Source of the DNA: Lotus japonicus
Taxonomy: Eukaryota; Streptophyta; Magnoliopsida; Fabales; Fabaceae
Length of the DNA stretch: 64,000 bases
Direction of reading: 5' to 3'
Assembly (NCBI RefSeq): GCF_012489685.1
Contig: NC_080044.1
Coordinates: forward strand, 65,582,732-65,646,731
The notes under the pieces were generated by a model. That model searched no databases, had not been told where the DNA came from, and saw nothing but the letters and a program-made list of their open reading frames with translations. This document shows positions 44,216 through 54,657 of this stretch, piece after piece; position 1 is the first letter of the stretch, and each line of letters opens with the position of its first letter. The position numbers and the translations under genes were made by a program.

Positions 44216-44901
44216 TTTAAAATAAACATTATTTTATTAATTACACATCGATATAATAAAATAGTTATCACTTAAAATATTTAAATTTATTTTAAATTAT
44301 TTACTGTCTTAATAGTTTTTTGATGACTCAGTGAAAGCGGGAAAAAAACACAAACTACACTACATCGACACAACGCTGGTCAGAAGCAACAAAAGGACTA
44401 AACTCTAAAGGATATTTCTCTAAAACTAATAAAACATAAAATTCAAAATTCTATCTGAAATTTCGATTAATGAATATTTTAAAACAAAAGAGTGAAAATG
44501 AGTAGTAAACTTTTTTTATGAAAATGATAAAAATAAATATTACAAGCTATAAGCTTCTTAAGTAGTGTTTAACTCATTTATTGAGATCAAGCAAGTTGTT
44601 TTGATGTCTTACCGTTTTTTTTGTCGAACTTCAAATGTCTTACCAAAACACAGAAGAATCTTATTCCAAGTGCAACAAAAAAAATTACCGGAAGAATACA
44701 TTATTGGAGCAAATATCTCCGGTCAACGCGACACTTTCAACTTCAGTTAATGGCTAACTTTCTGTCCTCAAATGGTTTTTTGATTTTTCATATATTTATA
44801 TGATGGCTAACTCTAAAATAGTAATGATAGTAAGTTTCATATTCCATTGAAGCTCAAAATGGTTTCCAAGGACTAACACTTGAAGATAAGCGAAAATGAT
44901 C
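43157..44901. other. Upstream region of the H+-ATPase gene
   Basis: A purine-rich leader (read on the minus strand) covers 43157-43210; beyond it is AT-rich DNA. At about 44093-44184 a GC-richer island ('AGCCCCCTACCGCTTAG' and on) sits between two TA-repeat tracts (44076-44088, 44185-44211), as if inserted into a TA microsatellite. No protein-coding signal was found. Confidence 0.45.
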
Positions 44902-45706
44902 GGGTGGGGATCCTCTCAAGTGGGGAAAAACTTGAGGAAATAATGTGAGTAGATCTCAACCCTCCATTTCTTTTAAAACAGATCAAAGGCTAAAACTAAG
45001 CGAAAGATTAAATAATGTCTTTTATGTGTGATGTACCCAATCATTTCCTTTCTCTACCCAATTTTCATACCTTAAAATTAGCACAGCCAAATTCATTTTT
45101 GTATAGTATGATAAACATAAATCATTAAATAACCGTAGAAAAATTAAACCACCCAAAATTTACTAAAGCACGCTAAAGCATTGCAGACATGGAGATGGAG
45201 CAAGGAAATATACAATTAACTTGTCAATATACCACTGAGTATCCTAATATAGTCTCAAGAGATAAACCCCTACAACATGCAGGTCTAATTAAAAAATATA
45301 GCAACGAAAAAGAAGAATTTGCTTTCTATAACTTAATCTCCTCAAGCATCCATTCCTTGCTTCTTCTATTTAACAAGAGAAAACGTGAAGAGAAACCGAG
45401 CAACAACACACAACCCACAGTTCTCTTGATAAGTTTATTGGGTATTTTAGGTTTGGGTGATTTAATTTTTCTACCGTGATTAAATGATTTACGTTTATCA
45501 TACTACACGAAAATGAATTCGGTTGTGTTAATCTCATGGTATGAGAATTGGGTAGAGAAAGAAAATGATTGAGTACATCACACATAAAACACACTTTTTA
45601 ATCTTTTTTTAGTTTCAACCTTTGATATGTTTTAAAATAAATAGAAGGTTGAGATCTACTCACATTATTTCCTCAAGTTTTTCCTCACTTGAGAGAATCT
45701 CCACCC
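44902..45706. mobile_element. Mutator-like foldback element, 805 bp, long inverted repeats
   Basis: Arms of about 240 bp (44902 to about 45145 and about 45465-45706) are inverted copies with mismatches, ending GGGTGGGGATCC and, on the other strand, GGGTGGAGATTC. A perfect 9-bp direct repeat AAAATGATC flanks the element (44893-44901, 45707-45715). Long TIRs with a 9-bp duplication are diagnostic of Mutator-like elements. The central about 320 bp carries an open frame of unknown origin on the plus strand (45189-45479) and no transposase, so the element is non-autonomous. Confidence 0.85.
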
Positions 45707-45715
45707 AAAATGATC

Positions 45716-47752
45716 AGGTTAAAGAAGCACAATAGATTGTAAATACTAACAGTGTGTTTAAACCTCCAATTTTACGTTATTTCAATTTTCAAAGCATCAT
45801 AAACATAATAACAAGTATTCCAAAAAATAAATACGACAGGGTTACATGGAGGGCGGACTGTGATTTAGAAGCAAACATACATTTCTTTCAAATACATGCA
45901 TAATATTTCAAAAATGTTATTTTTTCAAGGCGCTATTTCAAAATATATTTATCTACCATTAATACAATAAATAATTCTCAAAATTAAATAATTAAAAGTA
46001 AAATAGGAATATAAGTTAACGTACAATTTTTATTAGAAAGAAACAAGTTTTTTTGGTCATGAATCTCATTTCAAGTTTTTTTTTGTTTTGAAAAGTCTCA
46101 TTTCAAGTTAACATACATAAAATAACTTCCATTCGAAGGGAAAAGGAAAGAAAACAAATTCATTCTTCGATTTCCATGTTTTCTTTCCTTTTCCTTTTCC
46201 CTCCTTCCAACCAAACATACTGTAAAAGGAAGATACATCGCTATCCTCATGGAAATCAAAATCAATTTAAGTATGAAAATTGTAAACATAATCCTAAAGA
46301 GAATCAACAATGTCATTTATTTTTAAACATTTAATATATTCAGGTCAATAATGTCGAAATTCTTTTAAAACTTGTTTCACATGTGGATGGAATTCAAATT
46401 TACTTTTCTTATAACTTTATCAACCAAGAAATAGAAATTTGCTCTCAGACATGGTTTTCCACCTATGTGTATCATGAGCTACTCGGGGAACAATAAGGAG
46501 CTCAAGTGACAGTAAGGACCTCATGAGATAACAAGAGATGTAACAGCTTCAACACTTCAGGAAGACCTAATCCTTGAAAGAATACATCCTATACCTACCA
46601 GGTCTCAAACACCTAACCTGGGCACAGGTAACACGGCAGAAGGCTGGCATAGAGGTAAAGGGGTAGAAGGTGGAGCTAAGCCAGAGTCATAATGTTTAAA
46701 TGGCATCAACATATCCAATAATAATTCTTATAGTAAAAATACCACATTAAAGAATATAACAAGAGGCTAAACTCGTTAACCCAATAAACTCAAAGGGGCC
46801 ACAATAAACCTTTAACAGGGAGGAACCTACCTTAATTGGATAGGCATCACCAGTCACATGGATTTTGAGAACCTAGGCTATAAGCACTTTCTTGCATTTG
46901 GTCTAATTCCCAGAACTTGGAGACAACACCCCCCTTCCTCCACATATTACAGACATAAAAAAATAACATGTCTAAAAGCAAAAGACTTGACCCTAAACAT
47001 CCAGAGTACTCCAATGAATAATGGCTTACTTTCTTCAACAATCAAAGACACATTCTCCATTGAGATACTAGAGGTATTTTCAAGACATTTTCACTAATTA
47101 CTCCAAACCATCTTACCTGTCATTCAAATCGTTCAATATATTATTAGAGTCTAGACTCATGATACTGGTTCTACTATAGCTCCAAATTGACCCTCTTGGC
47201 TGCTTAAACTCTACCCACCCCACCCCAACTTCCATTTCTATAATGATAGCATACCACATATAATTAGGACTAACTCCCCCTATCTTACACTAAAGGATCT
47301 CACTACACTAACATTAATCGCATAAACAAAACACAATTTACAGATACTCATGTTGAAATCATAGTAAATTCGAAAGAGATATCGATACTAAGCAAGCCTG
47401 AGACAAGCCATTACATCAGCCAACTCACACACAACACAGCAAGACACAATCAAAAATACCATGAAACAGGATTATCATTAGGATTCCTATGAAAACATGA
47501 TTATGATTAAGATTACTTCTTAAAAGGATGTTCAACAACTATGAAAATCAAGCGGAAAGGGTAAAAAGCAACGGCAATATAATAAAGCCTCCATCATAGT
47601 TTCACATGAATAGCGCCAAATAAACAGTAAAATGACAAATATAATACTGGGAAAACATTGAAACTAACAAGTATCCATTTGGCACCAGTGATAAAAGTTA
47701 CAAATTGGCTACTAAACCTAGAATGATAGAGCTTGTTGAATGTTCATCCACC
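45716..47752. other. Gene-free DNA between the Mutator-like element and eL39
   Basis: AT-rich. Small direct repeats ('CTCATTTCAAG' at 46066 and 46097) are present. The 46440-47700 part is less AT-rich but holds no recognisable protein, LTR or inverted terminal repeat. The end includes the eL39 3' UTR. Confidence 0.4.
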
Positions 47753-48097
47753 TTAGAATCCGAGCTTGGTGCGGCGCCAGTGCCTACGCTTCGCATTATA
47801 CCTATGAACAACAACACAGCACAGCAATTGAAAAATCCATTAATGAATCAATGAGTGAGCGAAACTGTGAAATTCGAAGGGAGTTGGTGGAACTGAACGA
47901 ACCTGATGGTGTTGTCAGTCCTCATGCGGATCCAGTAAGGGATGGGCCTGTTCTGCCTCATCTTCTTGGCCAGCTTCTTCTTGATCCTGAACGTCTTGTG
48001 GGAAGGCTACACATCAAATCAAACATTTCATGGTTTCAGAATCGATTATCACTTCCCAACACAAACACAAACGAATTTCTGAATCATTTCTTACCAT
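47753..48097 (-). CDS. RPL39: Cytosolic large-subunit ribosomal protein eL39 (RPL39), 3 exons, 51 aa
   Basis: Small basic protein that lines the wall of the ribosome exit tunnel. Minus-strand exons: 48097-48095 (the ATG alone), 48006-47903, 47801-47753. The protein opens '[19 protein letters not shown]' and ends '[10 protein letters not shown]', the eL39 signature, at exactly the usual 51 residues. The first intron splits the gene directly after the start codon (ATG|GTAAG), so the first coding exon holds only three coding bases. Too short for ordinary ORF finding. Upstream are a TATA box, a telo-box and site II motifs typical of plant ribosomal protein genes. Confidence 0.96.
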
Positions 48098-48132
48098 CTT
48101 CGCTGTGAGCCGCAGCAACCTCCTTCACTCTG

Positions 48133-48220
48133 AAACCCTAATTTGTGACCTCGCAGCTACACGAAGATACAATACACGGTGTATTTATATTGGACCGGTG
48201 CTTATGGGCTATGGCCCATA
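48133..48220 (-). promoter_or_regulatory. eL39 promoter: telo-box, TATA box and paired site II elements
   Basis: AAACCCTAA at 48133-48141; TATAAATA on the minus strand at 48189-48182; and TATGGGCTATGGCCCATA at 48203-48220, which holds two site II cores (TGGGCT and, inverted, TGGGCC). Site II plus telo-box is the standard TCP-controlled arrangement of plant ribosomal protein genes. Confidence 0.8.
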
Positions 48221-48599
48221 AACAGCTAAAGTGATGGGTTTATTTTCCCACATTTTTAAGACAAAAAAGAAGCGGCCGAAAATATATGCAATTTTTTTTT
48301 TTTTAAAGTATATATGCATTATGCAAATTAATAATTCTTTTTTAAGCATATTCAATTGGTACGTTTTTTCTAAAATATTTTTTAGGTTTTGACCAAAAAT
48401 AAGAGTTTTAGGGTTACATTAATTTTATGTGTTTAATTTTTTTTAAGTGAGTTTAATTTTGATGCATGTAAAATTCTTTTACACAAAGATCTACTCATTT
48501 CACCCCATGTCACATGATGTCTATTGCTAAAATACAATTTACATAATGTTTATTTTGGTGGAATTCAAAACTTATTTTTTTACATGACAAGTAAATGTT

Positions 48600-49618
48600 T
48601 TTTTAAGTGATTTCATTCATTAAGAAGGAACACGAGGCGCGGAGACCAATACATCAAGTTGCAAAAAAGAAGCGAATTTCGGGGAACATCATCAATCTAA
48701 ACAAATCACCCAAACTAAATGAGAGTTTAGCTAATGCGTCAGTGATGCTCTTACCCAGTCTGGGAACAAACAAGAGTTCAAAAATATCAAAATTAGAAAG
48801 TAAAATACGATGAACCCCAATCACAAACGCCAAAATAGAGTTGTCACCACCACGTTTTCAATTGTCAAATAAAACGAGGCAATCCATCTCAAAATAAGTC
48901 CTTCAAAAACTAAGTTTTGTTGCAAAGAGAGAGCCCATAGGAGGCAAAGTGCCTCAGCCAACACAGGGGAAAGCACGACGCTTGCAAAAGATATTGTTGT
49001 TGCGAAGGTGTTGCTGCTCTAAGCAACCATCCCAAAGCATGCATCATTTAAGCGCAAAATAAATACGTTGAAGTCGATCTTGAATTGTCCAACTGAGGGT
49101 TTATACCAAGACGCTAAAAGGACTCACATAGGAGGCGCAATTTTTTCTGCAAGCACCAACAAGGGATGTAATTGTAAGGCTCGGGAAAGCACAGCGCTTG
49201 CATAAGATATTGTTGTTACGAGGGCGTTGCTGCTCCAAACAACAATCCCAAAGCATGCATCATTTGAGCGCGAAAAAAATACGTTGAAGCCGATCTTGAA
49301 TCAGCCAACTGAGATTTTATACCAAGACGCTAAAAGGTCTCACATAGGAGGTGAAATCTATTCTACAAGCACCAATGAAGGATGTAACAGTAAGGCACGA
49401 TTGAAGACGTGCTATAGCGAAAAGGGAACTAAGCGAAGCACAAGCTCATTTCCCCTTGATAAGTCACATTTGAAATTGCAAAGAATACCCAAACAACATT
49501 TGCATTTTCATTCTACTGAAACTGAAGCAAAAATTCTTGAATTGTTTATTCATTCTCCAACTACAAGCCAAGAGGGCTAGATGTAAAATAGGCAAAAAAC
49601 AAGGCACATTGCGTGGTC
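48600..49618 (-). mobile_element. LINE remnant, RNase H part, with a 216-bp internal tandem duplication
   Basis: On the minus strand around 49090-48850, pieces read 'WYKPSVGQFKIDFN', then 'AEALCLLWALSLQQN'. This fits the RNase H domain found after the RT in many plant LINEs (consensus W..P..G..K.N.DG... then AEA.AL..GL..A). Frames are broken. Units 48967-49182 and 49183 to about 49397 are near-copies with a 216-bp period. The LINE very likely continues at 53683-54170 beyond a solo LTR. Confidence 0.6.
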
Positions 49619-50424
49619 CCCACTGTAACGCCCCGAATTTCAGGGGTCATTTTAGTAACCTATTAAAGTAAATATGCAATGTTTTCCAAAAGGAAGTATA
49701 AACACGAGTATATATTTTTTTTTGTCTTTTCAAATGTATTTCCAAAACATGTAATGCCTACTCCCAACAGTAAATAGAATCTACATCACGCCTTGAACAA
49801 GGCGAGTACCCGAAACCCCAAATATAAATTTCTAAAATCATTATGCAGGCTTAAACCAATAATGGTTAGCTCTCTAACCAAAGGCTCTAACCCTACACCC
49901 GACTCTATTCTTCAAGTCTTCCACAGTTCTTCAAGTTCTCCTCTCCGACTCGTACGAAGGTCAAGCTCCGTCGAAGATTCTCCATCGCCTAATAGCGTTA
50001 AGCGCCCAAACAACAAGTAGCAAATAGAAAGGGTTAACTCCATGTCATTACCACGTATGAAAGAGAAAAACATGCTATTCAGATATAATTGCATAACATA
50101 GCACATACGCTATACATAGCACATACGCTAGCAACCTGATTCAAGATAGATGACGACATATATTCAACAATATAGATTTAAATCAACTATCAACAACCTC
50201 AACAATATTTCTACTCAGATATCAGCAACTTAACAACATGTAACATTTATTCAGACATCAACTTAACAACATATAACATTTATTCAGACATCAACTTAAC
50301 AACATATAACAACTCAGATATCCACAACCTCCACAGTATAGAATCAAATGATATGACAATAATCTCAACAATATAACATCAAATCAAATAACAACAACCT
50401 CAATCTATAACATCTAATCAGATG

Positions 50425-50595
50425 TCAACAACCTTGACAATATAACAACAAATCAGATATCAATAATCCTCAAAAATATAACAACAAATCAGATATCAAT
50501 AATCCTCAACAATATAACAACAAATCAGATATCAATAATCCTCAACAATATAACATCAAATCAGATATCAATAATCCTCAACAATATCAATCAAT
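50425..50595. repeat. 36-bp tandem repeat inside the solo LTR
   Basis: The phrase CAGATATCAATAATCCTCAA recurs with a 36-bp period (CAATAATCCT at 50461, 50497, 50533, 50569), with looser copies upstream from about 50170. Confidence 0.85.
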
Positions 50596-50596
50596 C

Positions 50597-51490
50597 AATA
50601 ACGTCTCGCAAGACGGGACAGTCCTGTGAAAATATCCACTCCACTGTCACTAAGTAACGCCTCGAAGGACGTGATAGTCATGTGAAAATATCCACTCCAC
50701 TACCACTTGATAACGTCTCGCAAGACGGGACGATCACGTGGGACAATCACCACCACACCGCCACTTAACGCCACAATGGACGGGATAGTCATGTGAAAAT
50801 ATCCACTCCACTACCACTTGATAACGTCTCGCAAGACGGGACGATCACGTGGGACAATCACCACCACACCGCCACTTAACGCCACAATGGACGGGATAGT
50901 CATGTGATAATATCCACTCCACTACCACTTGATAACGTCTCGCAAGACGGGACGATCACGTGGGACAATCACCACCACACCGCCACTTAACGCCACAATG
51001 GACGGGATAGTCATGTGAAAATATCCACTCCACTACCACTTTATAACGTCTCGCAAGACGGGACGATCATGTGGGACAATCACCACCACACCGCCACTTA
51101 ACGCCACAATGGACGGGATAGTCATGTGAAAATATCCACTCCACTACCACTTGATAACGTCTCGCAAGACGGGACGATCACGTGGGACAATCACCACCAC
51201 ACCGCCACTTAACGCCACAATGGACGGGATAGTCATGTGAAAATATCCACTCCACTACCACTTGATAACGTCTCGCAAGACGGGACGATCACGTGGGACA
51301 ATCACCACCACACCGCCACTTAACGCCACAATGGACGGGACAATCACGTGGGACAATCACCACCACATTGCCACTTTAGGACATCTCGAAAGATGGGACG
51401 ATCACGTGGGACAATATCCACCACATCGCCACTTTATAACGCCTTGGTAGACGGGACAATCCCGTGGGACAAACCCACCTCATCGCCACT
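50597..51490. repeat. 111-bp higher-order tandem repeat inside the solo LTR
   Basis: ATAACGTCTCGCAAGACGGG begins units at 50710, 50821, 50932, 51043, 51154 and 51265, exactly 111 bp apart. Each unit is a dimer of two related monomers of 57 and 54 bp (first with GACGATCACGTGGGACAA, second with GGGATAGTCATGTGAAAA). Diverged single monomers flank the array on both sides (50598-50709, 51331-51490). The middle units are almost identical, which points to recent homogenisation. Confidence 0.9.
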
Positions 51491-53682
51491 TCAAGCAAAC
51501 CAAAACATCTCATCCAACTCAGTAGTCCCTCAAACAACAATCTCAAATTCAATAATCAAATCAGGGTAACCTCATGTTATTCACGATCTCAACGAACATA
51601 AATCAATTAAATGCATACCAACTCAGTTCAATGACAGAAACCAGTAAACGGTCGAAGCCTCTCAGAAAACGGAGACACACGTCTCAATAAGTTCACTTGG
51701 CCGAATCCTCCAGAAAACATTTGGCACAAGCCTCAGAAAACATTCAAAATAAGCAAGCATACAACATTTCAAAACATGCCAATATTTCAATCAATTGCCA
51801 ATCAAATTAAACACCTTCATCTCAAACGCACGCAGTGCGATAAAAGCATGCAAGACTCAAAGACGCGCTAAAACTGAGTTACCCTTACATTAGTCAATTT
51901 CTCCATCCAAGCTCAACATCCCAGTCCAATCCAAAATAAAGCTCCCGAACCCAGCAAGTTCCTCGGGCGTCCTCCTCAGTTGTGAAACCTCACCAATTGC
52001 TCTAAAGTCTCTTTCCTCAGCTCAACTCGTTCCAAACCTTTAAGCAAAGTATCATTGCTTAGTCGCTAAGAAACAAAACAACTAATAACACTATCAAAAC
52101 CCGAAAAGAAGCTTTCGAAGCTCTAGAGTTCGACATTTAGGCACGAATGGGCAGTAAGACATGTCTTCGCTAAAATGCGCATAACTCGAGCTACAGAACT
52201 CGGAATGACACGAAACCGGAGCCAAAATTTCGACAATTGAAAGAGCTACGCCATGGCTCAGGTCATAGAGACCCAAAAATTATTTTTGGACACGGTACCC
52301 TAACAAATAGGTTTCGGCCACTCTCAAAAATAGGGTTTCCGAACTTTTTCTTCGATCTAATTTAATTCCTAGGCATTCTTAGGCGATATCTAGGCCAGGG
52401 AAACTCTCAGAAAAATTATCTGGTCGAAAACTGTGGCAGGGGTATTTTGGTCAATATTTTTAGCTCGGAAACTCAAAATCAGAATTTCGAAAAACAAATT
52501 AGATGGGGTCGACACCAACGACGATTATGACGACTAATCCTACTAACGCTAAGCTCAGTCGAGAGTTTTAAGCCTAAAGGATGAAACTTTGGCTAAAAAT
52601 GGGGTTTTCAAGCAGAATTGAAACTCGGCGGCCTTTCGGCGACATTCGGCAAAATGTAATCCGCTAAACATGTTCATGGGCACGCAGGGAAGAAGTTTAG
52701 ATAGAAAGATGAAGTTATTTGGACAGTTTTACAAAAAGCTCAAAACTTTGAGCATAGAAAAACATAGAGAAAAGCGACAGAATTTACGATCAGAGGTAAG
52801 GAAAAGCATCAGTACCTCGAGGCCTACGCGTAGCAACGAACTGTGCGACGATCAGACAAGAATCGGCGAAAAGCTCTCCTCCTCCTTCTCCTCTCCAAGC
52901 CGCGGGTTGTGTGTGTGTGTGTTTGTGAGGTTTTTGTTTTTTTTTTCATTTTTCAAGCTATTTATAGAAAATGGAAAACGCGGGAAAATGAATATTTCGC
53001 GATTCCGATTTTTCCTGCACATTCCTCTGTGAATTCTAAGATAGGTTCTGGCGACAGAATTCCAGAACTCAAAGTAGGTTTCTTGGAATTAAGACAAACG
53101 ATCCAAAGTCGGTGTAAATCGATTTTACCCGAAAAGTTACTTTTTGCAGTTGATGTCGGATGAGAAAACTTCGTTCTGAAGAAAGATTAGAAACATCGAG
53201 AGAAATAGGTGAACGCGTGTGGAATCTTCGTTTGAAGCTCCGAATAGAAAAAGTCTTCATCGTCGGTTGATTTTAGGTTTCTTGAACTATCAGTGATTCA
53301 GTTTCGGCAAACTTCCGATTATTGGAATTTGACCTTCGTACATTCCAGGGTTTCGTATCGAAACGCTTGCTATGGAAAGGAATAAGAGAAATTCTTATAT
53401 TCCTCTTGAAGATTTTTGGAATTTATTCCTATAGTGTTCCAAGGGTTAAAATAATCTTTTCCTAAGGTTCTTGTCCTATGCGTAAACGAATAATACTTGC
53501 GTCATAAGTTTCGTCGATTCGAATCTTGTCCTTAACCTTCTCGTGAAATATCTTCTCCAAACATTTATTCCATTTAATAAACGTTTATCCAGTTTTCTTA
53601 CTTCACGTTACATCGAACATATTCGTGAATAAGAAATTTCACTAATTTATTATAAGCTTAAAAACTTGGGTCTCACACCCAC

Positions 53683-54170
53683 TGCATCAAGGGCCCTAGG
53701 GAACATAGGTTCTATAATAAGCATGTGGATGTTGAGAGTGGAACGCACCAAGAGAAGTTCTTAGCAAGCTCTTCAAGCAGTTTCTCGGCATTGTCGCAGT
53801 GTGTTCGCCTTCCACAATTTCCTCTAACCTAACCTTGGCAAGGACAAAACAAGAGAATGAGATACCACACCATTAGAGGATTGCTGACGAATAAAGTGAT
53901 AGTATGGTCTGGAGCTCTGGAAGTGTAACACCCATCCGTTGTGCGAGGCCAGAAGAAAGCAACCTCATGAGGTGCAAAGATAAGTGAATAGCCAGAATTG
54001 AGTGCAGTAGGTGGCCATAAAAAATACTCAATAAGAGACCAGTTCCACATCAAAGCATTAGGCAACAAAAGATCAAAAACACAATTGATGCCCAAATCGT
54101 CGACCACGTCCTCACCATGAAACAAAGGTCCAACATTAGGAACTCGCTAATCAACTCACACCTTCACACT
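53683..54170 (-). mobile_element. LINE remnant, region between RT and RNase H
   Basis: Minus-strand reading (54125-53829) has 'ALMWNWSLIEYFLWPPTA' and then 'FFWPRTTDGCYTS', matching the plant LINE segment (consensus ..WN..LI...F.P..A..I then W..T.DG.Y.V). With the RNase H part at 48600-49618 on the same strand and in the expected order, it appears to be one LINE copy split by the solo LTR. Confidence 0.55.
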
Positions 54171-54657
54171 CCTTCCAACATTGGCATCTACACCTCCTAT
54201 TTTTTTTGGTGCATTGGAAAAATAAATTGCATCTTTCAATGATTGATCCATGGACTTCCCCCACCTCAACCTTTATGTCTCCAGCTCTTACCACTTTAAC
54301 TATCATTTAATGAATGATATCAATCTAAAAAATTAAATAAATAAAGTAGCAGATAAAGTAGTGAAACATAGTTAGATTTTTTTTATTAATATTTTCTTAC
54401 ACAATTCCAACTTAGATTTTATTTTTGGCAATTTCTTGCAATATCTTTGTCCAAAAAGCAAAATTGAGATAGGAAAAAAAAACGAAACCGCACTTTTCCC
54501 AAAGCAATAAAACCCCAGTTAAACCTTCGAGTCTGTGAAACGATGCTTCTTCGTTTCCATCATTCTCAGTGAATAGGGTTTCTTCTTCTTCTTCCAATTC
54601 AGAGCCTTTCAATTCGATTCACTCTCTCACCAATTCACCATTGTTTCTTCTGCCAAG
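54171..54657. other. Upstream region of the DCN1-like gene
   Basis: AT-rich stretch to about 54480, then a CT-rich leader. No clear TATA or E2F motif was picked out. Confidence 0.4.

Larger units (their letters stand above)
49624..53677. mobile_element. Solo LTR, 4054 bp, probably of a Ty3/gypsy (Tat/Ogre-like) element
   Basis: Starts TGTAACGCCCCGAATTTC and ends GGGTCTCACA, with perfect 5-bp target duplications CCCAC at 49619-49623 and 53678-53682. No gag, pol or primer-binding site and no second copy of either end lie inside, so it is one LTR left after LTR-LTR recombination, or a rare coding-less single unit. Length above 4 kb and the TGTAACGCCCCGA start recall the giant LTRs of legume Ogre/Tat elements. 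It holds two tandem arrays (50425-50595, 50597-51490). It sits inside a LINE remnant. Confidence 0.8.

Noticed and set aside
47740..48108. 122-codon plus-strand frame
   Set aside because: Antisense of the three-exon eL39 gene, which is the real product here.
50597..51490. CRISPR-like array
   Set aside because: Units are continuous 111-bp tandem repeats without unique spacers, within a plant LTR.
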